Part shown: positions 32,618-41,026 of the stretch, piece by piece | Position numbering within the stretch: the stretch's first letter is position 1 | Layout of the letters: every line of letters starts with the position of its first letter | Assembly (NCBI RefSeq): GCF_004368785.1 | Contig: NZ_SODM01000001.1 | Coordinates: 930,001-994,000 of the forward strand | Direction of reading: 5' to 3' | From: Flavobacterium sp. 270 | GTDB lineage: Bacteria; Bacteroidota; Bacteroidia; Flavobacteriales; Flavobacteriaceae | Length of the DNA stretch: 64,000 nt | Notes under the pieces: generated by a model | The model's input: the letters and a program-made list of their open reading frames with translations, nothing else | The model's database searches: none | Told to the model about the DNA's origin: nothing | Program-made: the position numbers and the translations under genes

Positions 32618-32938
32618 AATAACTTTTTTTTAAATTAATAATTTGACTATAAAGACCATAGGCATTTATCTTACGTCCTTTATGTTACAAATTTTGACAA
32701 GAAAACGAACTTTTTTTTATAATTATAAATTCATATTTATCATTATTCCCATATAAATCCAATTATTTTTTTTATTTAAAAATCGAATGATTGCTTTTTA
32801 TAAGCTTTTTTATTATTACAACAACGTAAAGCACTGATAATTATATAATTGATAATTCTAATTTTATAAAAACCAATTCACTTAGAGGACTAAATTTGGT
32901 TTATTAATATTTAATTTATTAACTATAAACTTTAAATT
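32618..32938. other. gene-free AT-rich spacer
   Basis: No coding potential seen. It contains leaders for the divergent genes at 32617 and 32939 and one TRTAA motif. Confidence 0.5.
32844..32869 (+). promoter_or_regulatory. TRTAA-N16-TRTAA site, upstream of the 32939 gene
   Basis: TATAA and TATAAAAA with a 16-bp spacer; the second box ends 70 bp before the ATG at 32939. Confidence 0.6.
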
Positions 32939-33115
32939 ATGAACACAAAAAATGCAGTTTCAGGCGCTACCAAAAATGGTGGTACTGATAAAAAAACAAG
33001 TACAAAAAGTACAGACCACAAAACAGGGACATCAAAAGACGAAAGAAAGTCTTCGTCAGGGAATCACAAAAAATCAGATACTGAACATAAGGAATCAGGT
33101 TCGTCTGGAAAATAA
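32939..33115 (+). CDS. 58-residue Lys/Ser/Thr-rich protein, paralogue of the 27860 gene
   Basis: Short gene with ATG at 32939 and TAA at 33113. The product reads MNTKNAVSGATKNGGTDKK and then TSTKSTDHKTGTSKDERKS, ending KESGSSGK. It is homologous to the 45-residue protein at 27860 through KNGGxDKKTSxKSTDxK. Highly charged and disordered. It lies 24 bp before the acidic protein gene at 33140, so a basic and a very acidic small protein are made from one transcript. Confidence 0.7.
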   Translation: MNTKNAVSGATKNGGTDKKTSTKSTDHKTGTSKDERKSSSGNHKKSDTEHKESGSSGK

Positions 33116-33139
33116 TTTCAACCTTATATACTATTTGCT

Positions 33140-33607
33140 ATGATAAATGACAACAACGAAAAATATGGTCAAAATGATCATATTTCTCAATCGGAGAATG
33201 AAAGTATGACTTCAGAAAGAATCGAGAAAAGAGATCCTTCAATAAATCAACATCACAACGATTCTTTGAACACATCTTATAATACTGATCAGTATGACTT
33301 GGATCGCAACCAAGGCGGAGATGATTTAAATGATAATGATCAAACTGATCCTTATTTTCAGAAAAATGCAGAAATAGCCCAGGATCTTGATAATGAACTC
33401 GAAAATGATAATGATCCCGAGAGAAGGACATTAGATGAGTATAGTGCCAATGATGATAATCGTGATGGCGATGATGATTTAGAGGAAGATCTTGAGTATT
33501 TGGATCAAGAGGATTTGGATGATGATTTGGAAGAAAATAATGAAGATGATTTTGATCAAAATGATACTCCCGATCTTGGAGATGATGAGCACAACGATAA
33601 CATTTAG
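33140..33607 (+). CDS. hyper-acidic Asp/Asn-rich protein
   Basis: A 155-residue protein dominated by Asp, Glu and Asn. The C-terminal half has runs such as DDNRDGDDDLEEDLEYLDQ and DDLEENNEDDFDQN. The N-terminal part, ERIEKRDPSINQHHNDS, and the end, FDQNDTPDLGDDEHND, match the shorter acidic protein at 22515-22748; the middle is an expansion. There is no signal peptide or membrane helix. Low-complexity acidic proteins can bind calcium or basic partners, but nothing here proves it. It directly follows the Lys-rich gene. Confidence 0.7.
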   Translation: MINDNNEKYGQNDHISQSENESMTSERIEKRDPSINQHHNDSLNTSYNTDQYDLDRNQGGDDLNDNDQTDPYFQKNAEIAQDLDNELENDNDPERRTLDEYSANDDNRDGDDDLEEDLEYLDQEDLDDDLEENNEDDFDQNDTPDLGDDEHNDNI

Positions 33608-33673
33608 ATCAGGACTTAGAAAATTCAAATATCAATGATCCGAGTCCTTTGCACCTCAAAGGTTTTAATTAGT

Positions 33674-33708
33674 AAGCCGTTAGAAAAAATTCTAACGGCT
33701 TTCATTTT
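33674..33708 (+). terminator. terminator after the acidic-protein gene
   Basis: AAGCCGTTAGAA/TTCTAACGGCTT hairpin with an AAAA loop followed by a T-rich stretch. Confidence 0.82.
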
Positions 33709-33755
33709 TATTTGCTTTAAATTTCAAAATAAAAGAAGCTGTTTTATAAATTAAA

Positions 33756-34193
33756 TTAATCTGCAGCATATTTATTATTCCAATACAACATTAAAAGTAA
33801 GGTAACAATGATACAAGAAGCGGTACCTTCAAAAAGTAAACACAAACAATATGTTGATACAGAAGGTTCTCCTCCAAACATAAAAGCCGAAGACAATGAT
33901 TTTACATATGAGTCTCCGCCTTTTGCGTAACTATAAATAAGCAATGCCAAAATACTAAGCACAACCCCTGTGAAGGAAGTTACCATGGCCGATATTGCGT
34001 TTGGAACAAAACTATTTTTGCCTTCTGCAAGATTCATTTTTAACGTTCGGTTTACACCATAAAAAATGAAAAGAACATTCAGTAAGCGTAAATAAAATAG
34101 ATGTGAGAGATTTAAAATTTCCATGAGAAGAAAAAAAGCGGCGATTCCTAAAAATATAAAAGAACCATTAATTATTTCCTTAGGTATTTTCAT
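33756..34193 (-). CDS. four-helix membrane protein, unknown
   Basis: A 145-residue protein with about four membrane helices (GSFIFLGIAAFFLLMEIL, LLNVLFIFYGVNR, FTGVVLSILALLIYSYA, CLCLLFEGTASCIIVTLLLML) and short loops. No known domain. Single gene on the minus strand, convergent with the acidic-protein gene. Its leader does not contain an exact TRTAA-N16-TRTAA motif. Confidence 0.65.
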   Translation of the reverse strand: MKIPKEIINGSFIFLGIAAFFLLMEILNLSHLFYLRLLNVLFIFYGVNRTLKMNLAEGKNSFVPNAISAMVTSFTGVVLSILALLIYSYAKGGDSYVKSLSSAFMFGGEPSVSTYCLCLLFEGTASCIIVTLLLMLYWNNKYAAD

Positions 34194-34385
34194 AATAAGA
34201 CTTTTTAATTACACATAATTCGATCATAGATTTGATTAAATATAAAATTAATTTTTATGGATAAATATGAGGAAAAATAAACGACTATCATTACAAAATT
34301 AAGATTTGGATTTTATATTATTAAAAGATCTCACAGATGCATAAAGTTTATAAGAACAAACATGCGTTAAAAAACATGAGAATTA

Positions 34386-34411
34386 TGTAACAAATTAATA
34401 AAATTATATAA
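34386..34411 (+). promoter_or_regulatory. TRTAA-N16-TRTAA site, upstream of the 34474 gene
   Basis: TGTAA and TATAAATC with a 16-bp spacer; the second box ends 63 bp before the ATG at 34474. Confidence 0.6.
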
Positions 34412-34473
34412 ATCCATCATATGTATCAATTTTAAATTTACAAATATCACCTACCAATTCTCAAAACACCGTT

Positions 34474-34630
34474 ATGAAAACACAGAACATACTTACATAT
34501 TTCTTTTTTTTTAATTTTAATGATAAATGCAAATTGCGCTCCAAATTGTGATGATGAAGACTATAGACGCGATGCAGAAGAAGCTTATACTATTCATACA
34601 GATACAATTTATATGTCACTAACAGACTAA
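34474..34630 (+). pseudogene. tiny lipoprotein gene frameshifted in a T9 tract (paralogue of the 18528 gene)
   Basis: From ATG 34474 the frame reads MKTQNILTYFF into a run of nine T residues (34504-34512) and then goes out of frame. With one T fewer the product continues LILMINANCAPNCDDEDYRRDAEEA and ends at TAA 34628-34630, giving about 51 residues. This aligns with the 52-residue protein at 18528 (NCGNCDDENYTREK). It may be a pseudogene, a phase-variable gene switched off by slippage, or a sequencing error. The intact regulatory motif upstream and the terminator downstream argue that the gene has been active recently. Confidence 0.65.
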
Positions 34631-34660
34631 TTTTTTAACATACTCAATTTTTTTAAAAAA

Positions 34661-34691
34661 AAAAGCTTGTTGTTACAAACAAGCTTTTTTT
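34661..34691 (+). terminator. terminator after the frameshifted lipoprotein gene
   Basis: GCTTGTT-GTTACA-AACAAGC hairpin flanked by A residues and seven T residues. Confidence 0.85.
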
Positions 34692-34843
34692 GACACTAAT
34701 CATTGCTTAATTATATAAAAAAATCTTACGAATGAAAACTGTTTTCTAATTTGCAAAACCAAAATCCAAACATAAATACCACTTACCATAAAATCTAAAT
34801 TTCATATTTAATTAAAAAGCAACCCCACTTTAAAACAAACATT

Positions 34844-35227
34844 ATGAAATATAAAAATATTCTACAAATTGATGATGATTATGATGACTGCCATTTCTTT
34901 TTTGAGGCACTTGCCGAAGTTTCATCTGCCGCATATACTGCTATTCATAATCCTGTAAATGCTTTAAAGCAGCTTACTGACAAGCAAATAAATCCTGATG
35001 TCATATTCTTAGATATCAATATGCCCGTTATGAATGGTATTGAGGTGCTGACTGAAATTAAAAGGAAAGAAAATATAAGACACATTCCAATAATTATATT
35101 TTCAACCTCCATACCTTCTGAAATAAAAACCATTTTAAAAAATCTGGGGGCCGAGGGTTATTACACAAAACCAAATGATTTTAATGTGCTAAAAAAACTT
35201 TTAAATAATTTATTATTTAAAAAATAA
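34844..35227 (+). CDS. single-domain response regulator (receiver only), paralogue of the 19762 gene
   Basis: A 127-residue CheY-like receiver. LQIDDDYDDCHFF provides the acidic pocket, Asp57 in VIFLDINMP is the phospho-acceptor, FSTS has the switch residue and YTKPND the Lys. The first 15 residues are identical to those of the regulator at 19762. It lies 139 bp before the CheB-CheR-PAS-kinase gene on the same strand. That kinase is the obvious candidate phosphodonor. Confidence 0.93.
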   Translation: MKYKNILQIDDDYDDCHFFFEALAEVSSAAYTAIHNPVNALKQLTDKQINPDVIFLDINMPVMNGIEVLTEIKRKENIRHIPIIIFSTSIPSEIKTILKNLGAEGYYTKPNDFNVLKKLLNNLLFKK

Positions 35228-35366
35228 TTATTGGCAAACTTTTAGGTTTAAAGTTCCTTCCATTTTTAAAAAACATGCGCTTTAACAATACCTTATATCC
35301 ATTAAAAAAAACATTTTTAAAAATTGAAAAAGACTTCTTACCTTTGATTAAATAACAGCATTCTTA

Positions 35367-38300
35367 ATGAAACTTCCTGTAATAAAACCTGAAAAAACCG
35401 AACAAAATTTTCCTGTCGTAGGTATTGGAGCCTCTGCAGGAGGATTGGATGCTTTTAAGAAAGTACTTAAATCTATACCAGAGAATTCTGGAATGGCGTA
35501 TGTAATTGTACAGCACCTATCGCCGGATCATCCCAGTAATCTGACCGAAATTCTCTCTCAAAGCACAACCATTCCGGTTCATGAAATTATTAATGATATT
35601 AATCTGGCTCCCAATCATATTTATATTATTCCCGAGAATAATAACCTCATTGCAGAAGATGGCGTTTTAAAACTTTACACCAGAACCCGTAGTGATAGAA
35701 ACAATAATATTATTGACACCTTTTTTGAATCTCTGGCCAATGTGCATAAAAGCTTTGCAATAGGGGTAATTCTATCAGGTACTGCTTTTGACGGCACTAA
35801 CGGTTTCAAGAAAATAAAGGAATCTGGCGGTACAACTATTGCACAAGATCCCGACTCTGCAGCCTTTAAGGGAATGCCTCAAAATGCCATTGATGCAGAT
35901 GTAGTAGATTATATTCTGGCTCCTGAACTTATAGCCCCGCAATTATTGCAGATACAGAAAAACTATACAACCAATCATGCCTTTAGTGAGGAGGAACATA
36001 TACCAAAAAATGAAGAGGAAATCCTTTACCAAATTTTAAACCTTGTTTTTTTAAGAACCGGAAATGACTTTAGCCATTATAAACAACCTACAATCAGAAG
36101 GCGCATTGCCAGACGAATGGTTATTGTTCGCAGAGAATCATTTGAAGATTATTTTAATTTTATTAGAAATGATAAAACAGAGCAAGACTTGTTATTTAAC
36201 GATTTTTTAATACCTGTTACCTATTTTTTCAGGGATTGTAAGTTTTTTGAGTCCTTACCCCATATTGTTTTTCCATCCTTAATACAAAATACAGTCAATA
36301 ATACACTGCGTATCTGGATTGCAGGATGTGCCACCGGGGAAGAAGCCTATTCTATAGCAATATCCCTGCACGAATATCTTTCTGATAAGAATAATAAGGA
36401 TATTAAAGTGCAGATTTTTGCCTCGGATATTTCTGAAAAATGTATCACCAAAGCCCGTACCGCAATTTATTCGGCACAGGATGTACAGCATGTTTCTGCG
36501 GCAAGACTACAAAATTATTTTACAAAACGCGATGGGCATTATCACATTAATAAAGCGGTTCGTGACATGTGCATTTTTGCCGTACATAACTTTATCAAAG
36601 ACCCCCCATTTGCCCGAATCGATTTGGTTTCCTGTCGAAATGTACTGATCTATTTTGATCCTTTTTTACAAAATAAGGTATTAAGCTCTTTTCATTATTC
36701 CTTAAAAGAAAAAGGAATTCTGCTTTTAGGCAAATCCGAAACGACCACAAATGCACAAAATTTATTTGAGCCTATTGGTAAAAACGAAAAAATATATGTT
36801 CGCAAATTTGCTGCGGGACGATATGTACCTGAAGCTTTTAAACCCGCTAATATAAATGCGCGCGAAAAAGCCAATTTAAAGGATAAAAAAAATACTCCTG
36901 AAACAGACTTTAGAAAAATTGCATCTGATCTATTATTTTTGAAATATACTCCTGCAAGTGTCATCATAAATGAACACCTTGAAATTGTTCATTTTCATGG
37001 AGATACAAGTTTCTTTTTATTGCCATCACCAGGAAAGCCCAATTTTAATGTTTTGAAAATGGCGCGTGAAGGAATTAGTTTTGAACTCCGTAATGCTATT
37101 TTAAAAGTAAAAAAAGACCACAAGAACGTGGCAAAAGATAATATTGTAGTAAAAGGCCAACCGTATCTGGCTTCTTTTGAAGTAGTTGCCATCCCTAATG
37201 ATGAAGAACATCTTATGGTTCTTTTTTATAAAAAACCGCTTCCCGAGTTCGATGCTGATAAAGCAAACGCGAAAGGATCTGACAAGCAGCGTATCATCGA
37301 ACTTGAAAATGAACTTGCGCAGCTTCGTGAAGATATCAAACGCGTAACGGAAGAACAGCAGACAGCATTTGAAGAACTTCAGACTACAAATGAAGAACTA
37401 CTAAGCAGCAATGAGGAATTGCAGGCAATGAACGAAGAGTTGGAAACCTCTACAGAGGAACTTCAGTCTAATAATGAAGAATTGATGTGTGTCAACGATG
37501 AATTAATGGATCGTCAGGACCAATTAACCTCGATGAGAAATTATTCAGAATCTGTTTTTAAAACTATTAGGGAACCTTTGGTGATTATCGACAGGGACTT
37601 TTTTGTTAAAAGTGCTAATCCATCATTCTACAAATACTTTCAAACCACTGAAAAAGAAACAGAAGGCCATTCTTTTTTTGAAATCGGAGATTGCCAATGG
37701 GATATTCCGGATTTTAAAGAGCTGATCTTTAAAATGGTTGGCGAGAAAACGGAGATTGAAGATTTTAAGGTCGAGACAATGTGCAAAGGCATTGGCAAAA
37801 AAATCATGATGGTAAATGCACGACGGGTTTTAAATGCCAAACCGGCCGGAATGATTTTACTGGCACTCGAAGACATTACAGATCTGATTACTGCAAATGA
37901 ACTTTTAACGATCAAAAATTCTCAACTTCAGACTTATAACGAACAGCTTGAAGCATTCAGTTCTGCAGCAAGTCATGATTTGCAGGAACCACTTCGCAAA
38001 ATTCATATGTTTTGTAAACGAATTATCGATAATGAGCAAAATTTAAGCGAATCCACCAAACATAATCTGGAACGCATGTTATTTGCTGTAACCAATATGA
38101 GCCAGCTAATTGCCGATTTAATCGATTATTCGCGTATCAATTTTATAGAAAAGGAATATAAAAAAACAGACCTGAATGTACTTTTCAAAAAAATTATTAC
38201 AGATATAAAAGACACTATTGTAGAGTCGGGTGCTGTGATAACAATTGCTCCATTTCCGCAATTGAATATAATACCTTATCAAATACAGCAGCTTTTCACT

Positions 38301-38645
38301 CATTTAATCCTTAACTCTATCAAATACACCAAAGAAGGAATTACGCCGGACATAAAAATTGAGACCAAACAGCCTTCAACGGAAGAAATTCTGGAAATTG
38401 GCGCTAATAAAGATCTTAATTATGTAAAAATTCTGGTAAGCGATAATGGTATTGGTTTTAATCAGGAGTTTGAATCAAAAATTTTTGATCCGTTTTACAG
38501 ATTGCACAACCATGACCAATATCAGGGCAGCGGACTTGGTCTTACCTTATCTAAAAAGATTGTATTAAACCATAATGGCTATATAACGGTCAGGAGCAAA
38601 GTAAATGAAGGAACAACTTTCTTTATTTATTTGCCATTGTCCTAA
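35367..38645 (+). CDS. CheB-CheR-PAS-histidine kinase fusion
   Basis: A 1092-residue multidomain signalling protein. The CheB methylesterase domain (about 15-195) has Ser23 in GIGASAGG, His50 in VQHLSPDH and Asp in SGTAFDGTNGF. The CheR methyltransferase domain (about 215-490) has TIRRRIARRM, WIAGCATGEEAYSIA and FDLVSCRN-like DLVSCRNVLIYF. A long Glu-rich coiled coil (about 640-715, repeating EELQTTNEELLSSNEEL) joins to a PAS domain (about 725-850). The kinase has HisKA with His in AASHDLQEPLRK and HATPase with NGIGF and GSGLGLTLSKK. No receiver domain is attached. The domain pair may methylate and demethylate a nearby protein and so tune the kinase; the target is unknown. Confidence 0.95.
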   Translation: MKLPVIKPEKTEQNFPVVGIGASAGGLDAFKKVLKSIPENSGMAYVIVQHLSPDHPSNLTEILSQSTTIPVHEIINDINLAPNHIYIIPENNNLIAEDGVLKLYTRTRSDRNNNIIDTFFESLANVHKSFAIGVILSGTAFDGTNGFKKIKESGGTTIAQDPDSAAFKGMPQNAIDADVVDYILAPELIAPQLLQIQKNYTTNHAFSEEEHIPKNEEEILYQILNLVFLRTGNDFSHYKQPTIRRRIARRMVIVRRESFEDYFNFIRNDKTEQDLLFNDFLIPVTYFFRDCKFFESLPHIVFPSLIQNTVNNTLRIWIAGCATGEEAYSIAISLHEYLSDKNNKDIKVQIFASDISEKCITKARTAIYSAQDVQHVSAARLQNYFTKRDGHYHINKAVRDMCIFAVHNFIKDPPFARIDLVSCRNVLIYFDPFLQNKVLSSFHYSLKEKGILLLGKSETTTNAQNLFEPIGKNEKIYVRKFAAGRYVPEAFKPANINAREKANLKDKKNTPETDFRKIASDLLFLKYTPASVIINEHLEIVHFHGDTSFFLLPSPGKPNFNVLKMAREGISFELRNAILKVKKDHKNVAKDNIVVKGQPYLASFEVVAIPNDEEHLMVLFYKKPLPEFDADKANAKGSDKQRIIELENELAQLREDIKRVTEEQQTAFEELQTTNEELLSSNEELQAMNEELETSTEELQSNNEELMCVNDELMDRQDQLTSMRNYSESVFKTIREPLVIIDRDFFVKSANPSFYKYFQTTEKETEGHSFFEIGDCQWDIPDFKELIFKMVGEKTEIEDFKVETMCKGIGKKIMMVNARRVLNAKPAGMILLALEDITDLITANELLTIKNSQLQTYNEQLEAFSSAASHDLQEPLRKIHMFCKRIIDNEQNLSESTKHNLERMLFAVTNMSQLIADLIDYSRINFIEKEYKKTDLNVLFKKIITDIKDTIVESGAVITIAPFPQLNIIPYQIQQLFTHLILNSIKYTKEGITPDIKIETKQPSTEEILEIGANKDLNYVKILVSDNGIGFNQEFESKIFDPFYRLHNHDQYQGSGLGLTLSKKIVLNHNGYITVRSKVNEGTTFFIYLPLS

Positions 38646-38654
38646 ACAAGTACA

Positions 38655-38682
38655 AAAGATATCAGCGATGGTATCTTTTTTG
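38655..38682 (+). terminator. terminator after the CheB-CheR kinase gene
   Basis: AAAAGATA/TATCTTTT hairpin followed by T residues. Confidence 0.7.
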
Positions 38683-38820
38683 CATTTTATAAAATAAATG
38701 TTCAAGTCATTTTTCTTTAGCGTTTTGATTCGAAATCTATTTTTCTTCCATGTATAATGTTTTATTTATTTTTAAATAAGAACCTTTGGATCGAATACAT
38801 TTGACGATAAAAAGAACAGT

Positions 38821-39469
38821 AATGATTAACGTTTCTCAGGAACAATTCTTCGCAATTGGCAACATATTATTTTCATTGGCACTGGCATGTGAAGCAGCAG
38901 ATTCTTTTGATAGTCACCGTTCGCTTATTGCAGTTATTAGGAAAAATAATTGCCGCTTATGAACTCACCAAAGCTATTCAGATTAAAAGACCAGCGCAGA
39001 TTGTAAATCTTGGATCAGCACAAAGCAAATCATTTTCTAAAAGAAGATTTTATTGTTGTAATCAATTTGTAAAAAGCGATATAGATTCCAGAGATTGGGA
39101 TTCGCCTATTATGAAACGCCGCCAGGCTTGTCTGTGCTTCTTCAATCCGGTCTTGCAATGACAGGTTTACAGGAAAGAATCTGCGGAACCGGCGAGATTT
39201 GAAATGGGCATCTTAGAAAAATATACAACACCATGAAAGCCAATGCAAGAGAGAGCATTGCGTTTCTTCACCTGAAATATATATCAGATGGAGCCGATGA
39301 GAATGCCGCTGAAATTGGATGGTTCAACCACAAAAAGCAACTACCGCTTTTGTCTTATTTTAATTTAAATAAAGCAAGGGCAGTAAGGAAAATCTGCTGT
39401 TCTTCCTTAGCATCGCCAATGAGTATAATATGGTTAAATTTCATAAATCAATATAAAAAAATTAGTTGA
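38821..39469 (+). pseudogene. probable decayed coding region, family not recognised
   Basis: No frame is open throughout. Protein-like pieces lie in sequence in different frames. MINVSQEQFFAIGNILF with LALACEAADSFDSH is at 38824-38960. YETPPGLSVLLQSGLAMTG is near 39107-39165. NARESIAFLHLKYISDGAD is near 39240-39300. Together they look like one gene broken by several frameshifts and stops. The 39471-39809 part of the gap shows only AT-rich DNA and one TRTAA motif. I could not identify the original family, so the call is tentative. Confidence 0.35.
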
Positions 39470-39694
39470 TTTATTTCAGCATTTAAACCATTACAACTGC
39501 GCTAATGGGCGCCCTTCAACTAGTAGGGAGGATTTTTATCCAAAAAAACAGGTAAATAGATTGATTACCCAAGAATATAATCTGTATCCTATTTAAAAAA
39601 TGACATAACATATTTTCTCATTTCTTTTATTTAAACAAGGGAGTTCTTTGGGATTTTTTTATAATCGACTTTGTACTTTATCTGATTATCTTTT

Positions 39695-39720
39695 TATAAC
39701 AAAATCTAATAATTCTATAA
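39695..39720 (+). promoter_or_regulatory. TRTAA-N16-TRTAA site, upstream of the 39810 gene
   Basis: TATAA and TATAAAAT with a 16-bp spacer; the second box ends 90 bp before the ATG at 39810. Confidence 0.5.
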
Positions 39721-39809
39721 AATGTTTTCTTACCACGTTTTTATATTTGACTCATTATCAACAAATAGTAATTAAATCACTTTTTTTAGGAACGCAAAAT
39801 TGAATTATT

Positions 39810-40814
39810 ATGAAAACTGAAAACACGATATCACGCCGCTCCGCGCTTACTGGTATGGGAGCTGTATTGGCAACTGCCTCAATAAATCCTATAATGGCCA
39901 ATGCACTAAATTCCAATGAAATTTATATTTCAAATGGGACAGAAGATCCAAATACAAAATATCCACGACCACCCTTTAAAGAACAGTCTCAACCCTGGCC
40001 GGGTCTTGTCAGTAAAATGAATCCCAGACCAGACCATGGAGAAAAAAGCTATAAAGGCACAGGAAGATTAAAAGGACGTAAAGCACTTATCACGGGTGGT
40101 GATTCCGGAATGGGGAGAGCTGCTGCAATTGCTTACGCAAGAGAAGGAGCTGACGTGGCTATAAATTATTATCCTACTGAGGAAGAAGATGCCAGAGAAG
40201 TAATCCAATTAATAAAAGCCGAAGGACGTAAAGCTGTAGCAATTCCCGGTGATTTGCGAGATGAGGCATTTTGCAAATCACTTGTAGAACAAGCTGCAAA
40301 AGCACTTGACGGACTTGATATTGTAGTGAACAATGCTGCAAGGCAGCAAACACACGCATCAATACTCGACATTACAACAGAAGAATTTGACTGGACAATG
40401 AAAACCAACATTTACGCGCCATTCTGGATTATCAAAGCTGCCTTGCCCTATCTTAAGCCCGGAGCTTCTATAATAGGAACAAGTTCAGTACAAGCCTATG
40501 CTCCTACTGAGGATCTTTACGATTATGCCCAGACTAAAGCAGCCACTACCAATTATATTAAATCTCTCGCCAAACAATTGGCTCCAAAGGGAATCAGAGT
40601 AAATGGTGTTGCGCCCGGACCAATATGGACTGCCCTTCAGGTGAGTGGAGGGGCCACTATGGAAAAACTAAAAGAATTTGGTTCGCAAACCCCAATGGGA
40701 AGACCCGGACAACCAGCCGAATTAGCGTCTATCTATGTGCAGCTAGCCGCAAATGATGCGAGCTACGCGACCGGCCAGATCTATGGCTCCAGCGGGGGGG
40801 AAGGTAATCCATAA
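39810..40814 (+). CDS. SDR oxidoreductase with N-terminal Tat-like leader
   Basis: A 334-residue short-chain dehydrogenase of the YghA/YhdF-like subgroup. The SDR core starts near residue 85 with RKALITGGDSGMGRAAAIA. It has DIVVNNAARQQ, catalytic Ser in IIGTSSVQAY, YDYAQTKAA, and a Gly-rich C-terminus with TGQIYGSSGGEG. Before the core is a leader with SRRSALTGMGAVLATAS, which resembles a twin-arginine signal, followed by the PPFKEQSQPWPGL segment usual in this subgroup. If the leader works, the enzyme acts in the periplasm, which is unusual for an NAD(P) enzyme. The start at 39810 has the normal A-rich context. Confidence 0.9.
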   Translation: MKTENTISRRSALTGMGAVLATASINPIMANALNSNEIYISNGTEDPNTKYPRPPFKEQSQPWPGLVSKMNPRPDHGEKSYKGTGRLKGRKALITGGDSGMGRAAAIAYAREGADVAINYYPTEEEDAREVIQLIKAEGRKAVAIPGDLRDEAFCKSLVEQAAKALDGLDIVVNNAARQQTHASILDITTEEFDWTMKTNIYAPFWIIKAALPYLKPGASIIGTSSVQAYAPTEDLYDYAQTKAATTNYIKSLAKQLAPKGIRVNGVAPGPIWTALQVSGGATMEKLKEFGSQTPMGRPGQPAELASIYVQLAANDASYATGQIYGSSGGEGNP

Positions 40815-41026
40815 TAGTAAAAAAAGATAACCGAAGTAAGTTACAAAGCGATGGGTCGCTCAAGCTAATAATCCACAAAAACGGATTTATAGTTCTGATC
40901 GGTTTGACCAATGTTCACAAAGTATATTATTTTACTTGCCATCGTGTCAATATAAACAAACGGACAAGGCATGTGATCATGATTGTCTTTGTTATTAATT
41001 TATTCTGATCCTTATAATTGCTCTAT

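Noticed and set aside
38856..39161. 101-residue plus-strand frame in the gap after the CheB-CheR kinase
   Set aside because: It has a low-complexity mixture of residues and overlaps other protein-like pieces in different frames; treated as part of a decayed region.
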